Part shown: in pieces, positions 7,086 to 13,049 of the stretch | Numbering within the stretch: position 1 is the first letter of the stretch | How the letters are laid out: every line of letters starts with the position of its first letter | Assembly: GCA_937973575.1 (NCBI GenBank) | Contig: CALJKH010000075.1 | Span: 1 to 17,010, forward strand | From: an uncultured Solirubrobacterales bacterium | GTDB lineage: Bacteria; Actinomycetota; Thermoleophilia; Solirubrobacterales; Solirubrobacteraceae | Length of the DNA stretch: 17,010 bases | Reading direction: 5' to 3' | Notes under the pieces: model-generated | Databases searched by the model: none | Told to the model about the DNA's origin: nothing | What the model saw: the letters and a program-made list of their open reading frames with translations, nothing else | Position numbers and translations under genes: made by a program

Positions 7086-7126
7086 CGGAAAAGGACGCCC
7101 CGTCACCTTGGTGACAGAAGCGTCCT
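7086..7126 (-). terminator. Intrinsic terminator after tRNA-Pro
   Basis: Read on the minus strand, AGGACGC pairs with GCGTCCT, and an inner stem, GTCACC pairing with GGTGAC, lies between them. TTTTCC follows the outer stem. It lies 8 bases after the tRNA 3' end and fits a Rho-independent terminator of the tRNA transcript. Confidence 0.75.
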
Positions 7127-7133
7127 AAATCAA

Positions 7134-7207
7134 TCGGGGCGCCCGGATTCGAACCGGGGACCTCGCCGACCCGAACGGCGCGCGCTACCAGGCTGCGCCA
7201 CGCCCCG
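7134..7207 (-). tRNA. tRNA-Pro (anticodon CGG)
   Basis: A 74-base cloverleaf on the minus strand. The acceptor stem is CGGGGCG with CGCCCCG (7 bp) plus discriminator A. The D arm is GCGC-AGCCTGGTA-GCGC. The anticodon arm is CGCCG-TTCGGGT-CGGCG with anticodon CGG, which reads the proline codon CCG. The variable loop is AGGTC, and the T arm is CCCGG-TTCGAAT-CCGGG. CCA is not encoded. The gene has its own candidate promoter and terminator. Confidence 0.97.
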
Positions 7208-7217
7208 AAGGATTCGG

Positions 7218-7223
7218 AGTCTA
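7218..7223 (-). promoter_or_regulatory. Candidate -10 box (TAGACT) for tRNA-Pro
   Basis: TAGACT lies 10 bases before the mature tRNA 5' end, giving a very short leader. It is the same hexamer as before merR, the patatin gene and the acyl-CoA ligase. No good -35 is visible. Confidence 0.5.
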
Positions 7224-7282
7224 CCCAGCGACGTTTCTCGCCGGTGGCGCGGCAAGGCCCCAGTTTCCATCAGCGCACTGAG

Positions 7283-7288
7283 TAACCT
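7283..7288 (+). promoter_or_regulatory. Candidate -10 box (TAACCT) for the TerB/PH-like gene
   Basis: TAACCT is followed by 4 bases and then two consecutive GTG codons (7293, 7296), with no Shine-Dalgarno sequence. A start site about 7 bases downstream would favour the second GTG. Confidence 0.35.
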
Positions 7289-7292
7289 AAAT

Positions 7293-8114
7293 GTGGTGAG
7301 CAGCGGGAACGAAAAAGCAGATGGCCCGCTTTCAGGCCTGCGCCGCGCGATCGGCATCCGTAACGCCGACGAAAAGGCGATGGAAGAGCGTTACGAGCAG
7401 TGGGTCCAATACGCGATCCGACCTGACGCTGACCTTGCCCAAGTCCCCGGTTACCTGGCCGCAGCGGCCGAAGCAGCGAAGCTGAAGCCGAAGCGCGCGG
7501 ACGAAATCAAGATTGAGACGCTGCGAACCTTCATTGCCGGCCTTCTCGACGACAACGAGATCAGCGAGGAAGAGGACGACTGGTCAAACCGAGTGCTGGG
7601 AGCCCTCGGCGTCGATTCCACATGGGTCACCACCAACCTGATGCCAGAGACAGTTGAGGTAATGACCGCCCGAGCCAACAGCGGCCGCCTCGAAGCGGTT
7701 GACAACCCTGAGCTGATCACCAAGGGCGGCGAAGAGGTTTACCTAGAGGTCGTAGCCCAAAAGACCAAAGAGGTCACAGTCAAGGAGTACCAAGGCGGCT
7801 ACGCGGGAGTGAGCTACAAGATCTCCAAGAACATGCGAGTCAACACTGGCGGCACCCGTGGCCGCATGGTTCCAGTCGGGACTCAGATAGTCACTGAGGA
7901 TGTGGGAATCCTCTCAATCACAAGCACGCGCGTCGTCTTTGTGGGGAGCAAGAAGACTCAGGAGTTCCTCTACACCAAGCTCGTCGGACTCCAAATGTTT
8001 GAGGAAGGCCTGACCCTTGGGGTCAGCAACAGGCAGACATCCTCAAGCTTCCAGGTCGACAACCCGCAGCTCGTCGCCGCCACCATTGGCGCCGCGGCCA
8101 GGGTCGACGCGTAA
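7293..8114 (+). CDS. Uncharacterised protein with TerB-like helical region and PH-like C-terminal domain
   Basis: A protein of 273 residues with no signal peptide or membrane segment. The N-terminal half is helical. About 72-107, IETLRTFIAGLLDDNEISEE followed by WSNRVLGALGVD resembles the acidic-loop helix pairs of TerB-like domains. The C-terminal part (about 145-270) is beta-rich: GEEVYLEVVAQKTKEV, then YQGGYAGVSYKISKNMRVNT, GRMVPVGTQIVTEDVGILSI, TSTRVVFVGSKKTQEF and KLVGLQMFEEGLTLGVSNRQ. The repeated strand pattern with 'G.L.IT..RVVF.G' is like bacterial PH-type domains. The biological role is unknown. It starts with two GTG codons in tandem; either could be used. It is convergent with the 85-residue ORF, only 4 bases apart. 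Confidence 0.8.
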   Translation: MVSSGNEKADGPLSGLRRAIGIRNADEKAMEERYEQWVQYAIRPDADLAQVPGYLAAAAEAAKLKPKRADEIKIETLRTFIAGLLDDNEISEEEDDWSNRVLGALGVDSTWVTTNLMPETVEVMTARANSGRLEAVDNPELITKGGEEVYLEVVAQKTKEVTVKEYQGGYAGVSYKISKNMRVNTGGTRGRMVPVGTQIVTEDVGILSITSTRVVFVGSKKTQEFLYTKLVGLQMFEEGLTLGVSNRQTSSSFQVDNPQLVAATIGAAARVDA

Positions 8115-8118
8115 GCGC

Positions 8119-8376
8119 CTAGCCTGCGACGGCTTTGAAGTACCGGACTGCGAGTCCGGTGAGAAGAGTCTGGAAGCAGGCCTCAACCGACTCCCCTTCC
8201 TCCTCTGCGTAGTGCTCAAGGCCAATCTCCTCAATTGCGAGAGCCTCGGCGATCACATCGTCAACTAGCTCGGGATGGCGATCGCAAAAGTAGGCCCCAA
8301 TTGAATAGAGCCGAGTGTCCATAAGCGAGGACAGAAACTCCTCGCCACTGCCTCCCTGTACATCTTCTCCCGCCAT
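8119..8376 (-). CDS. Small acidic hypothetical protein, 85 residues
   Basis: I do not recognise this protein. From the ATG at 8376 it encodes 85 residues, acidic and helical, with MDTRLYSIGAYFCDRHPELV followed by DDVIAEALAIEEIGLEHYAEEE and a C-terminal LLTGLAVRYFKAVAG. The composition looks like a real protein rather than a shadow, and no other good frame fills this stretch. A TACTCT box 8 bases upstream would give a leaderless start, back to back with the promoter box of nif3. A longer frame reaching 8448 would overlap the nif3 start and is less likely. The function is unknown. Confidence 0.55.
   Translation of the reverse strand: MAGEDVQGGSGEEFLSSLMDTRLYSIGAYFCDRHPELVDDVIAEALAIEEIGLEHYAEEEGESVEACFQTLLTGLAVRYFKAVAG
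8142..8160 (+). terminator. Perfect inverted repeat near the convergent gene ends
   Basis: ACCGGACT-GCG-AGTCCGGT is an 8-bp perfect stem with a 3-base loop, 28 bases after the stop of the TerB/PH-like gene. It could end that transcript, although it has no T-run and lies inside the 3' end of the opposing 85-residue ORF. Confidence 0.4.
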
Positions 8377-8384
8377 TGAGGCTG

Positions 8385-8390
8385 AGAGTA
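8385..8390 (-). promoter_or_regulatory. Candidate -10 box (TACTCT) for the 85-residue ORF
   Basis: TACTCT lies 8 bases before the ATG at 8376 and is separated by 10 bases from the opposite-facing TAGGGT of nif3. Confidence 0.3.
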
Positions 8391-8400
8391 CCGCCCCGGA

Positions 8401-8406
8401 TAGGGT
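8401..8406 (+). promoter_or_regulatory. Candidate -10 box (TAGGGT) for the Nif3 family gene, leaderless
   Basis: TAGGGT is followed by 7 bases and the ATG at 8414, with no Shine-Dalgarno sequence. This supports 8414 as the start rather than the upstream in-frame ATG at 8315. Confidence 0.4.
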
Positions 8407-8413
8407 TTCGCCG

Positions 8414-9181
8414 ATGGCGACGGATATCGCAATCTCGGAAATCATCAACTTCTGCGACGGACTGCTTGATTCGCAGTCCTTTGACGACTGGTCCCCGAAC
8501 GGACTTCAGCTTGATGCCTCGAATGACACCGGCCTGATCGTGACCGGCGTCAGCGCCCGGCTCTCCCTGTTTGAGATGGCCGCAGAGATGGAAGCTGGCC
8601 TTGTGATCGTCCACCACGGGATCCTCCACGGGGCCGGCGGGCCAATCGACAGGCGCCAAGCAGCCCGCCTCTACGAACTACTTGACAACGGAATCTCGCT
8701 CGCCCAATACCACCTTCCGTTGGACGCTCACCCTGAGATTGGCAACAACGCCCTCCTCGCCGAGGCAATCGGCGCAACCGTGACCGGACGCTGCTGCTCG
8801 GTTCGCGGCCGTGAGATTGGAGTTGTCGGCGAATGGCAGGGCGATGGCCTACACCTCGACGATCTCGCAGCCCTAATGCGTGACGCTTGCGGTCAGGACC
8901 CACTCATCATTGATGCTGGCGACCACCCAATTCGATCCGCTGCGATCGTGACTGGGGCCGCGAGTGGCGAGATCGGCACCGCGGCGGACCTGGGCCTTGA
9001 CGCGCTGATTACTGGCGAACCGTCGGAGAGTTCAGTGGCGCTGGCCGAAGAGGCTGGCGTGCACCTGATCTGCGGTGGCCACCATGCAACTGAGACTCTT
9101 GGCATTGAGGCTCTCGGCAATGCCGTTGCGGACGAGTTTGGAATTACGCATCACTTCGTGAACGTTCCTAACCCAGTCTGA
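8414..9181 (+). CDS. Nif3-like dinuclear metal center protein
   Basis: A protein of 255 residues, close to the short form of the Nif3/YbgI family (PF01784). Metal-ligand motifs are in the expected order: IVHHGI (His67, His68), YHLPLDAHPEIGNN (His100, Asp104), and near the C-terminus GGHHATETLG (His223, His224, Glu227). SPNGLQLDA near the start matches the family's W-x-N-x-G-L-Q opening. The family forms hexameric rings with a two-metal site. It is sometimes annotated as GTP cyclohydrolase 1 type 2, but its reaction is not settled. The start at 8414 gives the normal N-terminus; residues upstream of it read as out-of-family sequence. Confidence 0.92.
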   Translation: MATDIAISEIINFCDGLLDSQSFDDWSPNGLQLDASNDTGLIVTGVSARLSLFEMAAEMEAGLVIVHHGILHGAGGPIDRRQAARLYELLDNGISLAQYHLPLDAHPEIGNNALLAEAIGATVTGRCCSVRGREIGVVGEWQGDGLHLDDLAALMRDACGQDPLIIDAGDHPIRSAAIVTGAASGEIGTAADLGLDALITGEPSESSVALAEEAGVHLICGGHHATETLGIEALGNAVADEFGITHHFVNVPNPV

Positions 9182-9216
9182 GCGCCTACGCGCCACAGAC
9201 CCCAAGCTGCCATTTG

Positions 9217-9231
9217 CCCGCAATTTGCGGG
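9217..9231 (+). terminator. Palindrome after nif3, candidate terminator or operator
   Basis: CCCGCAA-T-TTGCGGG is a perfect 7-bp inverted repeat with a one-base centre, 36 bases after the nif3 stop. The tiny loop and missing T-run make a protein-binding site as likely as a terminator. It lies about 100 bases ahead of the small helix-turn-helix gene. Confidence 0.3.
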
Positions 9232-9316
9232 AATCGAACTTGGACTGTTGGAATTTCCCTTGTGCCTGCCCCAGATCAGGAGTAGACCTGACCTGCAAGG
9301 TTTTGCAACTAGGACT

Positions 9317-9322
9317 GGGAGG
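9317..9322 (+). promoter_or_regulatory. Shine-Dalgarno GGGAGG for the 59-residue HTH gene
   Basis: GGGAGG lies 9 bases before the GTG at 9332. It decides the start: the upstream in-frame ATG at 9248 has no such signal and adds residues unlike a protein domain. Confidence 0.7.
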
Positions 9323-9331
9323 TTCGACAAG

Positions 9332-9511
9332 GTGCCAATACATGTAACCCCCACTGAAATGGCTCGCATGGCAGGGCTTGAGCGCGGTGAAGTGCTTGAG
9401 GCGTGCCGGCGGTATTCCATCCCGGTTCTTCATGGTCGAATCGATAAGTCGCTGTTCATGCTCAGCATGCGTGACGCGACTCGCGTGGGCAGCGTTCAGC
9501 CAAGCCATTAG
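9332..9511 (+). CDS. Small helix-turn-helix protein (excisionase/MerR-like fold), 59 residues
   Basis: From GTG 9332 the product is 59 residues: MPIHVTPTEMARMAGLERGE continues into VLEACRRYSIPVLHGRIDKSLF. The order (Thr-x-x-Glu-hAxxxG, recognition-type helix, Ile-Pro-Val turn, GRIDK strand, LF) matches the small winged HTH domains of the excisionase/MerR-like superfamily. It is probably a DNA-binding protein consisting of that domain alone. No integrase or phage gene is near, so a chromosomal regulatory or nucoid role is more likely than excision. It has a good Shine-Dalgarno sequence and a strong terminator right behind it, so it forms its own unit between nif3 and the acyl-CoA ligase. Confidence 0.7.
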   Translation: MPIHVTPTEMARMAGLERGEVLEACRRYSIPVLHGRIDKSLFMLSMRDATRVGSVQPSH

Positions 9512-9523
9512 AAGAGCCGAAGA

Positions 9524-9559
9524 GAAAAGCGGTCGTGGCGAGAAGCCCGGCCGCTTTTC
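9524..9559 (+). terminator. Intrinsic terminator after the small HTH gene
   Basis: GAAAAGCGG pairs with CCGCTTTTC (9 bp), followed by GCTGTTT. It starts 12 bases after the HTH stop and ends 6 bases before the TAGACT box of the acyl-CoA ligase, so it separates the two units. Confidence 0.7.
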
Positions 9560-9565
9560 GCTGTT

Positions 9566-9571
9566 TAGACT
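9566..9571 (+). promoter_or_regulatory. Candidate -10 box (TAGACT) for the acyl-CoA ligase operon
   Basis: TAGACT is placed right after the previous terminator. Unlike the leaderless cases, it would give a 5' leader of about 35 bases that carries a Shine-Dalgarno sequence. Confidence 0.45.
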
Positions 9572-9597
9572 CCCCTTCAGCAGTTTTTGAAACTTCT

Positions 9598-9607
9598 GGG
9601 AGAGGAG
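9598..9607 (+). promoter_or_regulatory. Shine-Dalgarno GGGAGAGGAG for the acyl-CoA ligase
   Basis: The AGGAG core ends 5 bases before the ATG at 9613. This selects 9613 over an in-frame upstream start at 9535, which lies within the preceding terminator. Confidence 0.75.
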
Positions 9608-9612
9608 ACTCC

Positions 9613-11409
9613 ATGGGAACTCACGACGCAGCAGCTGTCGCTAAGACAACGCAGTCCAACACAATTGCCGACCTGCTCGAAAAGGCAGTCGCACGCAACC
9701 CTGAAATGGTTGCCGTCAAGCACAAGGTTGGCGACAGTTGGAATGAAGTAACTCTCAACGAGGTTGGTGAGATCACCTCTGAGATCGGGCGCGGCCTGAT
9801 CGCCCTCGGCGTTGAGCAGGGCGACCGAGTCTCGATCCTCTGCAACACCCGCCCAGACTGGACTTATGCCGACTTCGGCATCGCCCGCGCTGGCGGAGTC
9901 GTTGTGCCGATCTACCCCACTAACTCCCCAGATGAGTGCGAATGGGTAGCTGGCAACTCAGAGTCAGTCGCAATCTTCTGTGAGGACGCAAGCCAAGTAG
10001 CGAAGATCACTGAGGTCCGCTCAAACCTTCCCCACCTCAAGCACATCATCGTGATTGACCCAGCTGGCGATGTTGCTGACGCAATCAGCGTTGACGATCT
10101 GCGCGAGAAGGGCCGTGGCGTTGACGCTGCCGACCTTCAGGCGCGTACCGACGCAGTCAAGCCTGAGGACGCATTCACCTTCATCTACACATCAGGCACA
10201 ACTGGCCCACCAAAGGGCTGTGTTCTTAGCCATCGCAACTACCGCGAAGTCCTGACGATGTGCGCCTCACTTGACGTGCTCGCCGGCGGTGAGACGACCT
10301 ACCTCTACCTGCCGCTTGCGCACTCGTTCGCTCTTCTGATCCAGCTTGTGTCCTTTGATGTCGGTGGCGCAATCGCCTACTTCAGCGGTGACACGAAGAT
10401 GATCGTGCCCGAGCTCAGCGAGGTCAATCCGACCTACTTCCCAAGCGTGCCGCGGATCTTCGAGAAGATCTACACGCTTGTCACCTCAAACACTGAGGAT
10501 CCGGAGAAGCTTGCAGCAGCAGTTGAGCTTGGCTGCAAGGTCCGTGACCTTCAGGCCGCTGGCCAAGAGGTTCCACCGGAGCTTGCCGAGCCATTCGCAG
10601 CAGCTGACGAGAAGTTCGCCATGGTTCGCCAGATCTTTGGTGGCAACGTCCGCCAGGCCGTAACTGGTGCTGCGCCGATCAGCCCGGACATCCTTCGTTT
10701 CTTCTGGGCAGCTGGCGTGCCAGTGCTCGAGGGCTACGGAATGACCGAGACGGCAACCATTTCGACCTACTCGTCCATTGAGCACCACAGGTTCGGCACA
10801 GTTGGCCGCGCCCTCCCAGGCGTTGAGCTTCGCATCGCGGAAGAGGATGGCGAGATCCTGATCAAGGGTGGAAACATCTTTGAGGGCTACTACAAGAACG
10901 ACGACGCCTCATTCGGTGCCGTGGTTGACGGATGGCTCCACACCGGCGATGTTGGCCAGCTCGACGAGGACGGTTACCTCAAGATCACCGGCCGTAAGAA
11001 GGACATCATCATCACCGCTGGTGGCAAGAACCTAACTCCAGCCAACCTCGAGAACGACATGAAGCAGACTCGCTGGGTGTCACAGGCAGTGATGCATGGT
11101 GACAAGCGCGCGTTCCCATCAATGCTGATCACCCTCGACGAGGAGGAGATCCTTCCGTGGGCAGAGGCCAACGGCCTTCCAGCCGACATCGCCTCGCTCG
11201 CAGTTGAGCCAAAGGTGCTGGAGATGATCCAAGCCGAGCTTGACAAGGCGAACTCAAAGTACGCCCAGGTCGAGCAGGTGAAGAAGTTCTTCATCCTCGA
11301 GCACGATCTAACTCAGGAAACGGGCGAACTTACCCCTACCCTGAAGGTGAAGCGCAACATCGTCAACGAGAAGTACATGGATCGCTTTGACGCCCTCTAC
11401 GGGGGTTAG
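9613..11409 (+). CDS. Long-chain fatty acid--CoA ligase (AMP-forming), FadD15-like
   Basis: A protein of 598 residues, typical length for long-chain acyl-CoA synthetases. It activates fatty acids with ATP to acyl-AMP and then acyl-CoA, feeding beta-oxidation or lipid synthesis. Adenylate-forming core motifs are in order: YTSGTTGPPKG (192-202, ATP loop), GYGMTET (374-380), GWLHTGD (440-446), then GYLKITGRKKDIIITAGGKN, and near the end LTPTLKVKRN, whose Lys (578 or 580) is the catalytic lysine region. The AGGKNLTPANLEN segment and PLAHSF match the bacterial FadD15/AAE3-like long-chain group rather than short-chain acetyl-CoA synthetases. No signal peptide. First gene of an apparent operon with the small membrane protein 19 bases downstream. 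Confidence 0.93.
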   Translation: MGTHDAAAVAKTTQSNTIADLLEKAVARNPEMVAVKHKVGDSWNEVTLNEVGEITSEIGRGLIALGVEQGDRVSILCNTRPDWTYADFGIARAGGVVVPIYPTNSPDECEWVAGNSESVAIFCEDASQVAKITEVRSNLPHLKHIIVIDPAGDVADAISVDDLREKGRGVDAADLQARTDAVKPEDAFTFIYTSGTTGPPKGCVLSHRNYREVLTMCASLDVLAGGETTYLYLPLAHSFALLIQLVSFDVGGAIAYFSGDTKMIVPELSEVNPTYFPSVPRIFEKIYTLVTSNTEDPEKLAAAVELGCKVRDLQAAGQEVPPELAEPFAAADEKFAMVRQIFGGNVRQAVTGAAPISPDILRFFWAAGVPVLEGYGMTETATISTYSSIEHHRFGTVGRALPGVELRIAEEDGEILIKGGNIFEGYYKNDDASFGAVVDGWLHTGDVGQLDEDGYLKITGRKKDIIITAGGKNLTPANLENDMKQTRWVSQAVMHGDKRAFPSMLITLDEEEILPWAEANGLPADIASLAVEPKVLEMIQAELDKANSKYAQVEQVKKFFILEHDLTQETGELTPTLKVKRNIVNEKYMDRFDALYGG

Positions 11410-11414
11410 CGACT

Positions 11415-11420
11415 AGGAGG
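11415..11420 (+). promoter_or_regulatory. Shine-Dalgarno AGGAGG for the 158-residue membrane protein (TTG start)
   Basis: AGGAGG lies 8 bases before the TTG at 11429. The strong site supports this rare start codon. Confidence 0.7.
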
Positions 11421-11428
11421 ACCTGAGA

Positions 11429-11905
11429 TTGCGGACTGACCCCACGGAAACAGGAGGCCTCTTTGTAGGCCGTCGTCCTGGCACGGGGCCAATCCGCTAT
11501 CGGGCCATCCCTCCTGAGGGGACGCAGGCTCGCAGGCGGGTGGACTCAGTTGTTGCCTTTCTGCTCGCATTCTTGATGGGTCTAATCGCACTGTCCTACT
11601 GGGGTCCGATCCCAGTTCTTGGACTGTGGGTTGGTTCCCAGGTCGCCTACCTTGCCGACAGCCTTGGGGCTGGGATCCTCTCTGCTTTCCTGCTGATACT
11701 TGCTCTGCTGATGTTCGGCCTAGTCGTGCTGAAGCGGCTGGACAGACTCTGGATTCTGGCGCGACGGGCCTGTGGGCATGATCAGACGGAGGGAATCATC
11801 GGCAGGATCTTCGGCGTCACTTGCGTGATCGGCGCTGCCATCTTCAGCATCTGGCTGATCGGATTCAGCGGCGCTGAGCTCAACCCAGTCGGCATTCGCT
11901 TCTAA
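11429..11905 (+). CDS. Small multi-pass membrane protein of unknown function
   Basis: A protein of 158 residues starting at TTG behind a strong Shine-Dalgarno sequence. The soluble N-terminus (1-37) contains GGLFVGRRPGTGPIRYRAIP, a glycine/arginine-rich segment that looks conserved. Hydrophobic stretches follow at about 38-57, 59-77, 81-101 and 124-145, with a short polar C-terminus. I do not recognise the family and there is no catalytic motif. It lies 19 bases after the acyl-CoA ligase and 7 bases before the aminotransferase, so it should be co-transcribed with both. Confidence 0.75.
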   Translation: MRTDPTETGGLFVGRRPGTGPIRYRAIPPEGTQARRRVDSVVAFLLAFLMGLIALSYWGPIPVLGLWVGSQVAYLADSLGAGILSAFLLILALLMFGLVVLKRLDRLWILARRACGHDQTEGIIGRIFGVTCVIGAAIFSIWLIGFSGAELNPVGIRF

Positions 11906-11912
11906 ATAGCCG

Positions 11913-13049
11913 ATGGGCTTCATGGACCGCTACAAGGCCTTCGCCGAACTGTCGGATGAAGAGGTGCGGGCTGACTTCAAGTCAAAGGCGGATGAACGCC
12001 GTGAGCGCGAGCTCGCGAAGGTTGAACTCCTTGACCTGACTCGCACGACAGCAGATGAGCTTCCCCACCCTGCAGTTGCCGCAGCCATCTCCTTTGCTGC
12101 CAAGCGGGCTCTCAACCTTGAGCCTGACCCTCAGTCATCCGAACTGCGAGACATCTTGGCCTCCCACTCTGGCCTGCCTCACGGGCAAGTCGCAGTTGGC
12201 CCAGGCGCCGCCGGCCTGATCACGGCCCTCGCCGCGGCTGTAACGACAGCCACAGACCAAGTCTTGGTGCAGTGGCCTTCCTACCGCCTGCATCCGATCA
12301 TTGCCAGAGCTGGCGGGGCAGAGGCGGTGCCACTCACAACCGGGCGCGATGTTGAGGAAATCGCCAGCGCTGCCCACAGGGCTGGAAGCTCGCCACTCCT
12401 GATCCTGACAAATCCAAACGATCCTGATGGGCATCTGCTCACGGCTGGGGACATCGAACGGCTCCGCGGCATTCTTCCTGCAGAGACACTGCTCGTCGTC
12501 GATGAGGCGCTCTGCCACTACGCAGGCGAATCGCACATCACTGCGATGGACTCACTTGTCGCCGAAACCGAGGGGCTAATGCTCGTGCGTACCTTCTCGA
12601 AGGCGTGGGGCTTGGCTGGCCTTCGAACCGGCTGCCTGCTTGGCGGCCCGGACAGTGCTGAGTTAATCGCACGCCTTACGCCAGTGCTTGGCGTCCCAGC
12701 TCCGTCAGAGGCTGGCTGCCTTGCAGCTCTCCACGAAGCGCGAGGGCAAATGGAGGCACGAGTCAGCGCAGTGACGAAGGAGCGAGAGCGCCTTGAATCC
12801 CTCCTGCGCGGCTCAACAGTTGACCTCGCTCAAGGCTCAGCCGCAAACCTCGTTTGGGCTCGGGTCCCGGGGCTTACATCTGCTGAGCTTGCTGCACAGG
12901 TACGCGCCAGCGGAGTTATCGTCGGCGACGGGTCAGAGCTTGGCGATAGCGAGCGCCTGCGTGCAGCGATTAGAGGCGACCAGACTGCAACTGATCGCCT
13001 AGCTGAAGGCCTGTTGGCAGCAGCGGCACACGCTGCAGCGAACGCTTAA
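11913..13049 (+). CDS. Pyridoxal-phosphate aminotransferase class I/II, histidinol-phosphate aminotransferase-like
   Basis: A protein of 378 residues, fold type I. Visible PLP-site motifs: GPGAAGLI (96-103, phosphate-binding turn), WPSYRLHP (Tyr124, ring stacking), LTNPNDPDG (Asn167), VVDEAL (Asp197) and RTFSKAWGLAGLRTG with the Schiff-base Lys230. This pattern is closest to HisC and related threonine-phosphate decarboxylase/aminotransferases, but no other histidine-synthesis gene is near, so the true substrate is uncertain. The N-terminal 40 residues (MDRYKAFAELSDEEVRADFK) are charged and helical, longer than in compact HisC proteins. ATG 11922 is an alternative start; neither has a clear Shine-Dalgarno sequence. 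Last gene of the acyl-CoA ligase operon, with its stop codon overlapping that of the opposing patatin gene. Confidence 0.85.
   Translation: MGFMDRYKAFAELSDEEVRADFKSKADERRERELAKVELLDLTRTTADELPHPAVAAAISFAAKRALNLEPDPQSSELRDILASHSGLPHGQVAVGPGAAGLITALAAAVTTATDQVLVQWPSYRLHPIIARAGGAEAVPLTTGRDVEEIASAAHRAGSSPLLILTNPNDPDGHLLTAGDIERLRGILPAETLLVVDEALCHYAGESHITAMDSLVAETEGLMLVRTFSKAWGLAGLRTGCLLGGPDSAELIARLTPVLGVPAPSEAGCLAALHEARGQMEARVSAVTKERERLESLLRGSTVDLAQGSAANLVWARVPGLTSAELAAQVRASGVIVGDGSELGDSERLRAAIRGDQTATDRLAEGLLAAAAHAAANA

Noticed and set aside
7130..7357. Minus-strand ORF ending in AQPGSARRSGRRGPRFESG
   Set aside because: This is the typical false translation of a tRNA gene (here tRNA-Pro) read as protein.
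8315..8413. N-terminal extension of the Nif3 protein from an upstream ATG
   Set aside because: The added 33 residues do not fit the family, and a TAGGGT box sits 7 bases before ATG 8414.
9225..9245. tRNA-like stretch (minus strand GTTCGATTCCCGC)
   Set aside because: It resembles a T-arm loop, but there is no matching stem, acceptor or anticodon arm; likely chance.
9248..9331. Longer start for the small HTH protein
   Set aside because: The added residues look non-coding, and GGGAGG is correctly placed for GTG 9332.
9535..9612. N-terminal extension of the acyl-CoA ligase
   Set aside because: It lies within the preceding terminator and promoter; a strong Shine-Dalgarno sequence points to ATG 9613.
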